Assembly (NCBI RefSeq): GCF_000620645.1
Contig: NZ_KK211159.1
Location: 455,467 to 519,466 of the forward strand
DNA from: Nocardioides sp. URHA0032
Lineage (GTDB): Bacteria > Actinomycetota > Actinomycetes > Propionibacteriales > Nocardioidaceae
Direction of reading: 5' to 3'
Length of the DNA stretch: 64,000 bases
Every line of letters starts with the position of its first letter. Position 1 is the stretch's first letter. Of the stretch, positions 25,536 to 34,845 are shown one piece after another. Made by a program: the position numbers and the translations under genes. The notes under the pieces are model-generated. The model was given only the letters and a program-made list of their open reading frames with translations. It was not told where the DNA came from and did no database searches.

Positions 25536-26309
25536 ATGGCGTTCTCTGCCGTGTCGGTGATCCGGGGACCCGGCGAGATCGCGGCGATGGTCGTCGAGGT
25601 CACCAAGCGCATCTTCACGCGCCCCTTCCAGTTCCGGGAGTTCGTGGAGCAGGCGTGGTTCATCACCAGCGTCACCCTCCTGCCGACGATCCTGGTCTCG
25701 ATCCCGTTCGGAGCGGTCATCTCGCTCCAGGTCGGCAACCTCACCGGGCAGCTCGGCGCCCAGTCGTTCGCCGGCGCCACCGCCGTGCTCGCGACCGTCC
25801 GGGAGGCGGCGCCGATCGCGGCCGCCCTGATCATCGCCGGCGCCGCCGGCTCCGCCATCTGCTCCGACATGGGCGCCCGCAAGATCCGCGAGGAGATCGA
25901 CGCCATGGAGGTCCTCGGCGTCGACCCCCTGGAGCGGCTGGTGGTCCCGCGCGTGGTGGCGACCATGTTCGTCGCCGCGATGATCAACGGCATCGTGATC
26001 GCCGCCGGCATCGGCGGCGGCTACTTCTTCACCGTCATCGTCCAGGGCGGCTCCGCCGGCGCCTTCCTCGCGAACTTCACCGTGCTCGCCAGCCTGCCCG
26101 ACCTCTACATCGCGATGATCAAGGCGGTCGTCTTCGGCTGGCTGGCCGCGATCGTCGGCGCCTACAAGGGCCTGAACGCCGGCGGCGGGCCGAGCGGCGT
26201 CGGCCGGGCCGTCAACGAGTCCGTGATCGTGGCGTTCATGCTGCTGTTCTTCCTCAACGCGATCATCACCGCGATCTACTTCCAGGTCGTCCCACCCCCG
26301 GGGCTCTGA
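25536..26309 (+). CDS. yrbE4A: Mce4 transporter permease YrbE4A
   Basis: A 257-aa MlaE/YrbE-family permease with about five helices. The hallmark EQAWFITSVTLLPTILVSIPFGAVISLQVG, ICSDMGARKIREEIDAMEVLGVDPLERLVVPRVVA is the conserved EExDA loop that contacts the ATPase. It forms the inner-membrane channel of the Mce4 importer with YrbE4B. First gene of a ten-gene operon preceded by two KstR-like boxes; GGGGAGGTGAGGG lies before the ATG. The Mce4 (sterol) subtype is inferred from those boxes and the neighbouring genes. Confidence 0.93.
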   Translation: MAFSAVSVIRGPGEIAAMVVEVTKRIFTRPFQFREFVEQAWFITSVTLLPTILVSIPFGAVISLQVGNLTGQLGAQSFAGATAVLATVREAAPIAAALIIAGAAGSAICSDMGARKIREEIDAMEVLGVDPLERLVVPRVVATMFVAAMINGIVIAAGIGGGYFFTVIVQGGSAGAFLANFTVLASLPDLYIAMIKAVVFGWLAAIVGAYKGLNAGGGPSGVGRAVNESVIVAFMLLFFLNAIITAIYFQVVPPPGL

Positions 26310-26317
26310 CGACTGAC

Positions 26318-27157
26318 ATGGCCAGCATCGGTGAGATGGGCAGCTCCTTCGTCAAGGGACGCCGCGACTCCCTCGAGACGTACGGCGACCAGCTGCTGTT
26401 CTACGTCAAGGCGCTGGCGTGGACGCCGCGCGCCATCAAGCGCTACCCGCGCGAGATCGTCAACACGCTGGCCGAGGTCACCTTCGGCGCCGGCGGCCTG
26501 AGCCTGATCGCCGGCACCGTGGGCGTGATCGCGTTCCTGGCGTTCTTCGCCGGCACCGAGGTCGGCATCCAGGGCTACGCGTCGCTGAGCCAGATCGGCG
26601 TCGCGAAGTTCAGCGCGTTCATCTCGGCGTACTTCAACACCCGGGAGGTGGCGCCGCTGGTCTCGGCGATCGCGCTGGCCGCCACCGTCGGCTGCGGCTA
26701 CACCGCGCGGCTCGGTGCGATGCGGATCTCCGAGGAGATCGACGCGCTGGAGGTGATGGGCATCCCGTCGCTGCCGTTCCTGGTGACGACCCGGATGATC
26801 GCCGCGTTCATCGCGGTGATCCCGCTCTACATCGTCGCGCTGTCCGCGTCGTACCTCTCGCCGCGGCTGATCACCACGATGATCTACGGGCAGTCACCCG
26901 GCACGTACGACCACTACTTCCTGCAGTTCCTGCCGCCCGTCGACATGCTCTGGTCGTTCTTCAAGCTGCTGTTCCTCGCGGTCGCGGTGATCCTGGTGCA
27001 CTGCTACTACGGCTACACCGCCTCCGGCGGCCCCGCCGGGGTCGGCATGGCGGTCGGCCGTGCGATCCGGACCAGCATCGTGACGATCGTGGTCGCGGAC
27101 TTCTTCCTCAGCTTCGCGATCTGGGGCTCCACCACCACGGTGAGGATCACCGGCTGA
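26318..27157 (+). CDS. yrbE4B: Mce4 transporter permease YrbE4B
   Basis: A 279-aa MlaE-type permease. The conserved loop is YTARLGAMRISEEIDALEVMGIPSLPFLVTTRMIA, and the N-terminal FYVKALAWTPRAIKRYPREIVNTLAEVTFG is the amphipathic interfacial region. Second permease of the Mce4 complex. ATG 8 nt after yrbE4A; its stop overlaps the mce4A ATG by 1 nt. The ATPase MceG is not encoded in this operon, as is usual for mce loci. Confidence 0.93.
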   Translation: MASIGEMGSSFVKGRRDSLETYGDQLLFYVKALAWTPRAIKRYPREIVNTLAEVTFGAGGLSLIAGTVGVIAFLAFFAGTEVGIQGYASLSQIGVAKFSAFISAYFNTREVAPLVSAIALAATVGCGYTARLGAMRISEEIDALEVMGIPSLPFLVTTRMIAAFIAVIPLYIVALSASYLSPRLITTMIYGQSPGTYDHYFLQFLPPVDMLWSFFKLLFLAVAVILVHCYYGYTASGGPAGVGMAVGRAIRTSIVTIVVADFFLSFAIWGSTTTVRITG

Positions 27158-28464
27158 TGCTGGTGAACGTCTACCACGACAGCCCGCGTGAGCACCGACG
27201 GCTGCTGGTCGCGGGCGTCGCCTTCCTGACCGTGATCGCGCTGCTGATCGGTCTCTCCATCGCGGTGTACAACAAGACCTTCTCCCGGGTCACCACGGTC
27301 ACGATCGAGGCCGACCGGGCGGGCCTCCAGCTCGCGAAGTTCGGCGACGTGCGCGTCAACGGGGCGCTGGTCGGGCAGGTCCGCAAGGTCGACCAGAAGG
27401 GCGACCAGGCCCTGATCACCGTCGCGATCGACCCCGACGAGGCCGAGCAGATCCCGGAGAACGTGTCGGTGCAGATCCTGCCGACGACGCTGTTCGGCCA
27501 GAAGTTCATCTCGCTCGTCGTGCCTGACGACCCGTCGTCGACCCCGCTCGCGGATGGGGACGTCATCCCCGCCGACCGGGTGGACACCAACGTCGAGCTG
27601 AGCCAGGTCCTGAACCGGCTCTTCCCGCTGCTGCGCTCGATCCGGCCCGCGGACCTGAACGCGACGCTCAACGCGCTCTCGACCGCGCTGGCCGGTCGCG
27701 GCGAGCAGCTCGGCCGGACGATGGACCAGCTCGACCACTACCTCGGCCAGATCGACGACCACCTGCCGACGCTGCGGACCGACCTGGTCAAGCTCGCGGA
27801 CGTCGCCCGGACCTACGACAGCGCGGCGCCCGACCTCCTCGGCGTGCTGCGGGACGTGACGATCACCGGCCAGACCGTGATCGACGACAAGCAGCAGCTG
27901 AGCACCTTCTTCTCCGACCTCGGCGGGCTCGCCGACACCTCCACCCGAGTGCTGCACGAGAACGCGACCAACCTGATCCGGGTCGGCCAGGTGACCGAGC
28001 CGGTGCTGCGGCTCCTCGCGGTCTACTCGCCCGAGCTGCCGTGCCTGATCGAGGGCGCGGCGCGCTACGCACCCCGCCTGGCCCGGACCTTCGAGGGCAA
28101 CCAGGTCAAGCAGTACATCGAGTTCGGCACCCCGCAGTACCACCCCTACGACCAGCACGACAAGCCGGTGTACGGCGAGGTCGGGCACGGTCCCTGGTGC
28201 CTCGGCCTGCCGGACGCACCGGTCCCGGCCCCGCCCGTCGCGCTCAAGCAGGGCAGCGACATCGACGAGCACCCGCCCACGTCGCCGGTGCCGACGCAGC
28301 TCGGCCTCAACCGGCCCGGCGCGGACTACTCCGGGTCCGAGGGCGAGCAGCAGATCGTCAACGCGCTGCTCGCCGAGCGGACCGGCCGGGCCGCCGACAC
28401 GTTCGGCTCGCTCGGTGCGCTGATGTTCGGCCCCCTCCTGCGTGCGGGGGTGGGCGCGAGGTGA
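27157..28464 (+). CDS. mce4A: Mce-family substrate-binding protein Mce4A
   Basis: A 435-aa MCE protein: short cytoplasmic N-terminus, one membrane anchor (VAGVAFLTVIALLIGLSIAVY), MCE/MlaD domain about residues 45-125 (ADRAGLQLAKFGDVRVNGALVGQVRKV ... TTLFGQKFISLVVP), then the long helical needle domain (150-320) and a Pro-rich tail (PAPPVALKQ; HPPTSP). It is the first of six subunits forming the periplasm-spanning lipid conduit. Overlaps yrbE4B by 1 nt and mce4B by 4 nt. Confidence 0.92.
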   Translation: MLVNVYHDSPREHRRLLVAGVAFLTVIALLIGLSIAVYNKTFSRVTTVTIEADRAGLQLAKFGDVRVNGALVGQVRKVDQKGDQALITVAIDPDEAEQIPENVSVQILPTTLFGQKFISLVVPDDPSSTPLADGDVIPADRVDTNVELSQVLNRLFPLLRSIRPADLNATLNALSTALAGRGEQLGRTMDQLDHYLGQIDDHLPTLRTDLVKLADVARTYDSAAPDLLGVLRDVTITGQTVIDDKQQLSTFFSDLGGLADTSTRVLHENATNLIRVGQVTEPVLRLLAVYSPELPCLIEGAARYAPRLARTFEGNQVKQYIEFGTPQYHPYDQHDKPVYGEVGHGPWCLGLPDAPVPAPPVALKQGSDIDEHPPTSPVPTQLGLNRPGADYSGSEGEQQIVNALLAERTGRAADTFGSLGALMFGPLLRAGVGAR

Positions 28465-29546
28465 GCCGCAACTCGACCACGATCGCCGCCGGCATCAAGC
28501 TCGGCATCTTCACGCTCGCCTCAGTGCTGGTCACCGGCCTGCTCGCGGTGATCATGGGCAACTTCGGCTTCGGCGGCCAGACGACGTACCACGCGATCTT
28601 CAGCACCGCCTCGATGCTCCAGAAGGGTGACGACGTCCGGGTCGCGGGCGTGAGCGTCGGCGAGGTGAAGGACGTCGAGCACTACGACCGCACCGGGGCA
28701 CTGGTGACGTTCAAGGTCGCCTCCGACGTGCCGCTGACAACCGCGTCGCACGCGGAGATCCGCTACCTGAACCTCGTCGGCGACCGCTACCTCGCGCTCG
28801 AGGAGGGCGCGGACGCCGACGCCGAGCCGCTGGAGGACGGTGGCACGATCCCGATCGCGCAGACCAGACCCGCGCTGGACCTGACGGTGCTGTTCAACGG
28901 GTTCCAGCCGCTGTTCCAGGCCCTGAACCCGCAGCAGGTCAACGACCTGAGCATGAACCTCGTGCAGGTGCTCCAGGGCGAGGGCGGGACCGTCCAGGGC
29001 CTCCTCGCGAAGACCGCGTCGCTGACCAACACCCTCGCCGACCGCGACCAGCTGATCGGGCACGTCGTCGACAACCTCACCCAGACCCTCCAGACCGTCG
29101 ACAGCCGGCACCAGCAGCTCAACGACCTGGTGATCGGCCTGAAGAACTGGATGGCCGACCTCGCCCGCGACCGGCACGTCATCGGCTCCTCGATCGACAA
29201 CATCTCCGACCTGACCGTGGTGGTCGCCGACCTGCTGCGCCAGGGGCGACCGCTGGTGAAGTCCGACGTCGCGAAGCTGCGCCGGCTGGCCACGCTCCTG
29301 AACGAGCCGAAGAACCGGGCGAACCTCACCGACCTGCTCGACCGGCTGCCCGAGTCGATGACGGACCAGACCCGGACCGGCACGTACGGCTCCTGGTACA
29401 GCTACTACATCTGCGGCTTCAGCGGCCGTATCACGCTGCCGGCCGGGCTCAGTGCGCTGCCGGGCGTCAAGCAGCTGCTGGGCCAGCTCAACCACCTGGA
29501 CTTCCACTCGACCGCACCGCGCTGCAACGGAGCCACCGCGCCATGA
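28461..29546 (+). CDS. mce4B: Mce-family protein Mce4B
   Basis: A 361-aa MCE protein: anchor helix (IKLGIFTLASVLVTGLLAVIMG), MCE domain (TASMLQKGDDVRVAGVSVGEVKDV ... NLVGDRYLALEEG), then a helical needle region with heptad-like leucines and a C-terminal domain with two cysteines (YYICGFSG; APRCNGA) that probably pair. GTG start overlaps the mce4A stop (GTGA). Subunit of the sterol-import conduit. Confidence 0.92.
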   Translation: MSRNSTTIAAGIKLGIFTLASVLVTGLLAVIMGNFGFGGQTTYHAIFSTASMLQKGDDVRVAGVSVGEVKDVEHYDRTGALVTFKVASDVPLTTASHAEIRYLNLVGDRYLALEEGADADAEPLEDGGTIPIAQTRPALDLTVLFNGFQPLFQALNPQQVNDLSMNLVQVLQGEGGTVQGLLAKTASLTNTLADRDQLIGHVVDNLTQTLQTVDSRHQQLNDLVIGLKNWMADLARDRHVIGSSIDNISDLTVVVADLLRQGRPLVKSDVAKLRRLATLLNEPKNRANLTDLLDRLPESMTDQTRTGTYGSWYSYYICGFSGRITLPAGLSALPGVKQLLGQLNHLDFHSTAPRCNGATAP

Positions 29547-30541
29547 GCATCTCGAGGACGTACAGCCAGGCCCAGATCCTGCGGCTGGGCGCGATCACGG
29601 TGGTCGCGATGCTGCTGGTGATGGCGGCGGCCTTCAACCTCTCCCAGTTCCCGGGCTTCAAGGGCGGCACCTACAAGGCGGAGTTCAGCGACGCCAGCGG
29701 GCTGCACGTCGGGAACATGGTCCAGGTCGGCGGCATCCGGGTCGGCCGGGTGGACGACGTCAGCCTCGAGGACAGCAACAAGGTGCTGGTCACCTTCGAC
29801 ATCGACAAGGGCGTCGACTTCGGTCCCGAGAGCCGGGCGTCGATCGAGGTGCTGAACCTGCTGGGTGAGAAGTACCTCGACCTCCAGCCTGCGGGGGGCG
29901 GGCAGATGCCCGAGAACGACGTGATCCCGCTCGACCGCACCGAGTCGGCCTACGACATCGTCGGGGTCTTCGGCGACCTCACCCAGACCACCGAGCGGAT
30001 CGACACGGACCAGCTCAAGGACGCGCTCGACGTGGTGGCCGACACGACCAACCACGCGGCGCCGGAGATCGAGTCGAGCTTCCGCGGCATCGCGCGGCTG
30101 TCCGAGAGCATCGCCTCGCGCGACGACCAGATCCAGGCACTGCTGACGAGCTCCCAGAGCGTCAGCAAGGTGCTCGCGGCCCGCAGCCAGGACCTGGTCG
30201 ACCTGATGAAGCACAGCGACCTCGTGCTCCAGGAGGTCAAGCAGCGCAAGCAGGCGATCCACCTGCTGCTCGTGAACGCCCGGCAGCTCGCCATCCAGCT
30301 GAAGGGCGTCGCCCGGGACAACCAGGCGCAGATGGCGCCGGCGCTGAAGCAGGTGAACGACCTGCTCGGGCTGCTCAACAGCAAGGACCAGGAGCTGAAG
30401 GCGACCCTGCACGCGCTCGGACCGTACGTGTCGATCCTCGGCAACATCATCGGCACCGGCCCCTGGTTCGACGCCTACGCGTCCAACCTGGCCGCGATCC
30501 CGACCGGCGAGTTCCAGCCCGGCCCCCTGGAGGGTCAGTGA
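29543..30541 (+). CDS. mce4C: Mce-family protein Mce4C
   Basis: A 332-aa MCE protein, the shortest of the six. Anchor helix (LGAITVVAMLLVMAAAFNL), MCE domain (FSDASGLHVGNMVQVGGIRVGRVDDV ... NLLGEKYLDLQPAG), helical needle region to about residue 300, and a very short C-terminus. ATG overlaps the mce4B stop (ATGA). It has no cysteines in the C-terminal region, unlike its neighbours. Confidence 0.92.
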   Translation: MSISRTYSQAQILRLGAITVVAMLLVMAAAFNLSQFPGFKGGTYKAEFSDASGLHVGNMVQVGGIRVGRVDDVSLEDSNKVLVTFDIDKGVDFGPESRASIEVLNLLGEKYLDLQPAGGGQMPENDVIPLDRTESAYDIVGVFGDLTQTTERIDTDQLKDALDVVADTTNHAAPEIESSFRGIARLSESIASRDDQIQALLTSSQSVSKVLAARSQDLVDLMKHSDLVLQEVKQRKQAIHLLLVNARQLAIQLKGVARDNQAQMAPALKQVNDLLGLLNSKDQELKATLHALGPYVSILGNIIGTGPWFDAYASNLAAIPTGEFQPGPLEGQ

Positions 30542-31749
30542 ACGCCCTGAGCAGGGTCAGCGGGCGCGCCATCGCGGTGGCGCTCGCGGTGGTGCTGCTG
30601 ACCACGACCTACTTCGTGTTCCTCCGCGACGACGCCGAGACGAAGACCGTCACCGCGCACTTCCCGCGCGCCGTGAGCATCTACCAGGGCAGCGACGTCC
30701 GCATCCTCGGCGTGAACGTCGGCCGGGTCACCGCGGTGATCCCCGAGGGCAACTCGGTGCGGGTCGACATGGAGTACGACGCGAAGTACCACGTGCCCGC
30801 CGATGCCAAGGCGGTCATCGTAACGCCCACCCTGGTCGCCGACCGGTTCGTCCAGCTGACGCCCGCCTACCAGTCCGGGGACGAGCTGATGGCGGACGGT
30901 GCGGACATCGCGCTCGCCGACACCGGCGTGCCGGTCGAGCTGGACCGCATCTACGCCAGCCTGCGCGACCTGTCCGAGGCACTCGGGCCCAACGGCGTCA
31001 ACAAGGACGGCACCCTCGACCACGTGCTGGCCGCCGGCGCGCACGCGCTGGACGGTAAGGGACAGCTCGGCAACCAGATGCTGACCCAGCTCGCGGCCGC
31101 CGCGCAGACGTTCGGCAACGGCGCCGGACCGCTCTTCGACACCGTCAGCCGGCTGGCGCAGTTCACGACGACGCTGGCCCGGAACGACCGCTTCGTGCGC
31201 GCGTTCATCCAGGACCTCGCCGGCGTCTCCGGCCAGCTCGCGGACGAGCGGACCGAGGTCCAGGGCGCCCTCGCCGCCGTGGCGGACTCGGTCGGCACCG
31301 TGAAGAGCTTCGTCCACGACAACCGGGCGCGCCTGGTCGAGAGCGTCGAACGCCTGACCCGCGTGATGAAGACCATCAACTCCGAGCGGTCCAGCATCGA
31401 GACCGCGCTCCGCGTCGCCCCGACCGCGATCGGCAACCTGACCCTCGCCTACAACACGAGGACGGGCACCATCGGGTCCCGGATCGGGATCAGCGGCAAC
31501 GTGTGGGACGCCGACGGGTTCCTCTGCGGGGTCGTGCAGCAGTCCGGGCTGCCGCAGGCCAGTGCCGACCTGGCCTGTCGGCTGTTCAAGCAGCTCCTCG
31601 AGCCGGTCGAGGGCCAGCTGCCGACCATCCCGCCGGGCCAGGGCGGGAAGAGCTCCACCTCCGCGTCGACCGGCGGCTACAACCGGGTGCAGGAGTACGC
31701 CGCATCGGGCGCCGGGTCCCTCGACTCGCTGATGGGAGGCGGGTCGTGA
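30538..31749 (+). CDS. mce4D: Mce-family protein Mce4D
   Basis: A 403-aa MCE protein: anchor (AIAVALAVVLLTTTYFVFL), MCE domain (FPRAVSIYQGSDVRILGVNVGRVTAV ... TLVADRFVQLTPAY), needle helices about 140-300, and a C-terminal domain with cysteines FLCGVV and LACRLF, then a Ser/Gly-rich tail. GTG start overlaps the mce4C stop (GTGA). Confidence 0.92.
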   Translation: MNALSRVSGRAIAVALAVVLLTTTYFVFLRDDAETKTVTAHFPRAVSIYQGSDVRILGVNVGRVTAVIPEGNSVRVDMEYDAKYHVPADAKAVIVTPTLVADRFVQLTPAYQSGDELMADGADIALADTGVPVELDRIYASLRDLSEALGPNGVNKDGTLDHVLAAGAHALDGKGQLGNQMLTQLAAAAQTFGNGAGPLFDTVSRLAQFTTTLARNDRFVRAFIQDLAGVSGQLADERTEVQGALAAVADSVGTVKSFVHDNRARLVESVERLTRVMKTINSERSSIETALRVAPTAIGNLTLAYNTRTGTIGSRIGISGNVWDADGFLCGVVQQSGLPQASADLACRLFKQLLEPVEGQLPTIPPGQGGKSSTSASTGGYNRVQEYAASGAGSLDSLMGGGS

Positions 31750-33068
31750 TCCGGCTGCTGCGCACGGGAGTCCTCCTGGTCGTCCTCGCCCTGGTTGCCG
31801 GTGCGTGCAAGTTCGACGGCGCCTACGACCTCCCGCTGCCCGGCGGGCCGGTGTCCGACGACAACTCGTTCCAGGTCACGGCGGAGTTCCAGGACATCCT
31901 CAACGTCGTACCGAAGTCACCGGTCATGGTCGACGACGTCACCGTCGGCGAGGTGACCGACGTCGAGCGGGTCGGGTGGCACGCCGAGGTCACGCTGCGG
32001 ATCAAGAACGACGTCGACCTGCCCGACAACGCGGTCGCCGAGATCCGCCAGGTCAGCCTGCTCGGTGAGAAGTACGTCGCGCTCGAGGCGCCCGCGACCG
32101 GGGCGACCGGCAAGCTCTCCGAGGGTGACAACATCGATCTGTCGGACACCGGACGCAACCCCGAGGTCGAGGAGGTGCTGGGCGCGCTGTCGTTCCTGCT
32201 GAGCGGCGGCGGCGTCGAGCAGCTCGGCACCATCACCCACGAGCTGAACGCGGTGATGGACGGCCGGACCGACCGGCTGCGGCACCTGCTCGGCTCCCTC
32301 GACGACGTCGTCGGCACCATCGACGCCCAGAAGGACGACATCCTCGACGCGATGGATGCGGTGGACCACCTCACGGCCACCCTGAACGGCGAGAAGCACA
32401 CGATCACGAGCGCCCTCGACGTGATGGGCCCGGCCGTCCAGGTGCTGGCCGCGCAGCACGACCAGCTGATCGCCATGCTGACCTCGCTCGACAGGCTCGG
32501 GGCGGTCGGCACCCGCGTGATCGGGCGGAGCAAGGAGGACATCCTGAAGTCGCTGGACCACCTGCAGCCTCTGCTGCAGCGGCTGTACGAGGCCGGCGAC
32601 AAGCTCGCACCCGGCCTCAACCTGCTGGTCAGCTTCCCGTTCCCGAAGGAGGCGTCGGAGATCGTCAAGGGCGACTACGCCAACACCTCGATCCGCGCCG
32701 ACATCAACCTCGAGAACATCATCCCGAGCGGCCACGACGGCGGCGGCCTCCCGCCGGTGATCCCGGACCCCGCGCAGACCGTCGACGCGGTGACGAGGTG
32801 CCTGCAGAGCCTCGACCTCCAGAGCAAGGCGTGCCAGAAGGTGCTCGACAGCGTCGACCTGGTCAAGAAGCTGCAGCAGCAGTGCAAGCGGAAGAAGTAC
32901 GACGGCAACCCGGTCTGCACGATCGTCGAGGCGCTCCCCGGTGCCGGGGACGGCCCGCTCGGGGGGCTCCTCGGCGGCCTCACCGGCGGCCTGCTCGGCC
33001 GGGCCCTCATCGACGGCACGCCGAGCCCCGCTCCGAGCCCGGCGGCCCTCTACGGAGGCACCCCATGA
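31746..33068 (+). CDS. mce4E: Mce-family lipoprotein Mce4E (LprN-type)
   Basis: A 440-aa lipoprotein: signal peptide with lipobox LVAGAC (Cys near residue 21), MCE domain (FQDILNVVPKSPVMVDDVTVGEVTDV ... SLLGEKYVALEAP), helical needle, and a C-terminal domain with several cysteines (VTRCLQ, SKACQK, QQQCKR, NPVCTI) followed by a Gly/Leu-rich GGLLGGLTGGLLG stretch. The fifth gene of mce operons encodes the lipoprotein, as here. GTG overlaps the mce4D stop. Confidence 0.92.
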   Translation: MIRLLRTGVLLVVLALVAGACKFDGAYDLPLPGGPVSDDNSFQVTAEFQDILNVVPKSPVMVDDVTVGEVTDVERVGWHAEVTLRIKNDVDLPDNAVAEIRQVSLLGEKYVALEAPATGATGKLSEGDNIDLSDTGRNPEVEEVLGALSFLLSGGGVEQLGTITHELNAVMDGRTDRLRHLLGSLDDVVGTIDAQKDDILDAMDAVDHLTATLNGEKHTITSALDVMGPAVQVLAAQHDQLIAMLTSLDRLGAVGTRVIGRSKEDILKSLDHLQPLLQRLYEAGDKLAPGLNLLVSFPFPKEASEIVKGDYANTSIRADINLENIIPSGHDGGGLPPVIPDPAQTVDAVTRCLQSLDLQSKACQKVLDSVDLVKKLQQQCKRKKYDGNPVCTIVEALPGAGDGPLGGLLGGLTGGLLGRALIDGTPSPAPSPAALYGGTP

Positions 33069-34333
33069 GCCACGGCGTCAAGCTCCGCATCGCGGCGTTC
33101 CTCGTCCTCAGCGCGGTCGGGGTGGTCTACATCGCCGGGTCCTACCTCGGCCTGGTCGACCGGGTGCTCGGCCGCGGCATCACGGTGCACGCGACCCTGC
33201 CGACCTCCGGCGGCCTGTTCGAGGGCAGCGAGGTGACGTACCGCGGCGTGAAGATCGGCAAGGTCTCGGCGATGAACGCCAAGGCCGACGGCGTCGACCT
33301 GACCCTGGCGCTCCAGGACGGCACCGAGCTGCCCGAGGACTCGCCGATGTACGTGCACAACCTGTCGGCGGTGGGGGAGCAGTACCTCGACTTCGAGCCG
33401 CCGAACGAGGAGGGGCCGTACGCCGAGGCCGGCTACACCTTCCACGGCGACGCCGACTCGCTCCCCGTCGACGAGGGCGACCTGCTCGTCGAGCTCGACA
33501 GGTTCGTGAGCTCGGTCGACAAGGACAACCTGCGGGCCGTCGTCCGCGAGCTCGGCACCATGTTCAACGACACCGGCCGGCCGCTCCAGCACCTGCTGGA
33601 CAGCGGCAGCGAGTTCGTCCGCCAGGCGTCGGAGCACACGGCCGACACCATCCGGCTGCTCGACCGCGGCGAGCGGGTGCTGAACACGCAGCAGGGGCAG
33701 GGCGACAACATCCGGAGCCTGGCGCGGAACCTGCACAGCATCACCAGCGCACTGGCCGCGAGCGACGACGACCTCGACAAGGTCCTCACCGACACCCCGG
33801 GCGCCGCGCGGGAGGTCGACGGGCTGCTCGAGGACCTCGAGCCGACCCTGCCGGTGCTGCTGGGCAACGCCGTCAGCGTCAACCAGGTCGTGGTCTCGAA
33901 CCTCGCGGGCGTCGAGCAGCTCCTCGTGACCTACCCGCGGGTGATCTCGGCGGGCTTCACGGGCACCCCCGGCGACGGCTACGGCCACGTCAACCTCCAG
34001 CTCGACAACTCCGTCCCCCCGTGCACCGAGGGTTACAAGCCGCGCAACCGGTGGCGGCCGCCGAGCGACCTCACCGACAGCCCCATCTTCCCGGCGCAAT
34101 GCGCGAGCGGACCGCCGTACGTGATGCGCGGCCCGAAGCACTCGCCGGAGAACACGCGCACCGGCTCGCCCGGGGCGGTCTACCGGTCGTCGTACGACCC
34201 GGCGACGGGTTTCGTGTCGGGTGCCGTCGACGCACAGGGAGACCCCGTACGCTTCGTCGATCAGGGCAACCTGTCGATCCTGGGAGGGGACGCATGGAAG
34301 TGGCTGCTGGTCGGCCCGGTGACGAGCCGGTGA
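33065..34333 (+). CDS. mce4F: Mce-family protein Mce4F
   Basis: A 422-aa MCE protein: anchor (LRIAAFLVLSAVGVVYIAG), MCE domain (LPTSGGLFEGSEVTYRGVKIGKVSAM ... LSAVGEQYLDFEPP), needle helices to about 290, and a C-terminal domain with NSVPPCTEGY and PAQCASGPPY cysteines. Sixth and last conduit subunit. ATG overlaps the mce4E stop (ATGA). The following gene's likely start lies inside its last 40 nt. Confidence 0.92.
   Translation: MSHGVKLRIAAFLVLSAVGVVYIAGSYLGLVDRVLGRGITVHATLPTSGGLFEGSEVTYRGVKIGKVSAMNAKADGVDLTLALQDGTELPEDSPMYVHNLSAVGEQYLDFEPPNEEGPYAEAGYTFHGDADSLPVDEGDLLVELDRFVSSVDKDNLRAVVRELGTMFNDTGRPLQHLLDSGSEFVRQASEHTADTIRLLDRGERVLNTQQGQGDNIRSLARNLHSITSALAASDDDLDKVLTDTPGAAREVDGLLEDLEPTLPVLLGNAVSVNQVVVSNLAGVEQLLVTYPRVISAGFTGTPGDGYGHVNLQLDNSVPPCTEGYKPRNRWRPPSDLTDSPIFPAQCASGPPYVMRGPKHSPENTRTGSPGAVYRSSYDPATGFVSGAVDAQGDPVRFVDQGNLSILGGDAWKWLLVGPVTSR
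34282..34289 (+). promoter_or_regulatory. Ribosome-binding site that sets the next start
   Basis: GGGAGGGG ends 4 nt before the ATG at 34294, within the mce4F coding sequence. It favours this ATG over the GTG at 34330 that overlaps the mce4F stop. Confidence 0.6.
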
Positions 34334-34845
34334 CCGCTGGCGGTACTCGGGCCCGCCTGGACATCGGTCTCTTCGTGCTGGTGCTCGTCCTCGCCTGCGC
34401 GTGTGTGTTCGGCGGCGTGCTCGTCGTCCAGCAGCACCGGGAGAACCAGCGCGCCGCGGTCGAGCAGGAGCGGTACGGCGACGTGCTCGCCGCCGCCCGC
34501 GACGAGGTGAAGGCGTTCATCAACATCGACTACCGCAACGCCCAGGAGAGCATCGGGGCGGTCGCGGCGGGAGCGACCGGCGACTTCAAGAAGCAGTACG
34601 ACAGCTCGACCGACGGCGTCGTGAAGGTCCTCCAGCGCGAGCAGTCGGTCATGGACGGCGACGTGCTCTGGGCCGGCGTCGTCGACGTCGACGCCGACAG
34701 CGCGACCGTCCTCGCGGCGACCACCGGCACCGTGGCGAACCGGTCCACCAGGAACCAGCAGGTCGCGCGGTACTTCCGGCTCAAGCTGGACCTCCAGAAG
34801 GTCGGTGACCAGTGGCTCACCTCGAACCTGGAGTTCGTCGGATGA
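34294..34845 (+). CDS. Mce-associated membrane protein (first)
   Basis: A 183-aa protein: short cytoplasmic N-terminus, one membrane helix (IGLFVLVLVLACACVFGGVLVV), then an exported domain of about 140 aa (YGDVLAAARDEVKAFINIDYRNAQESIGAVAAGATGDFKKQY ...) ending WLTSNLEFVG. This is the Mas/VirB8-like fold typical of genes following mce operons (Rv3493c/Rv3492c in M. tuberculosis). It probably stabilises the Mce complex. ATG chosen for the strong ribosome-binding site; 40-nt overlap with mce4F. Confidence 0.82.
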   Translation: MEVAAGRPGDEPVTAGGTRARLDIGLFVLVLVLACACVFGGVLVVQQHRENQRAAVEQERYGDVLAAARDEVKAFINIDYRNAQESIGAVAAGATGDFKKQYDSSTDGVVKVLQREQSVMDGDVLWAGVVDVDADSATVLAATTGTVANRSTRNQQVARYFRLKLDLQKVGDQWLTSNLEFVG

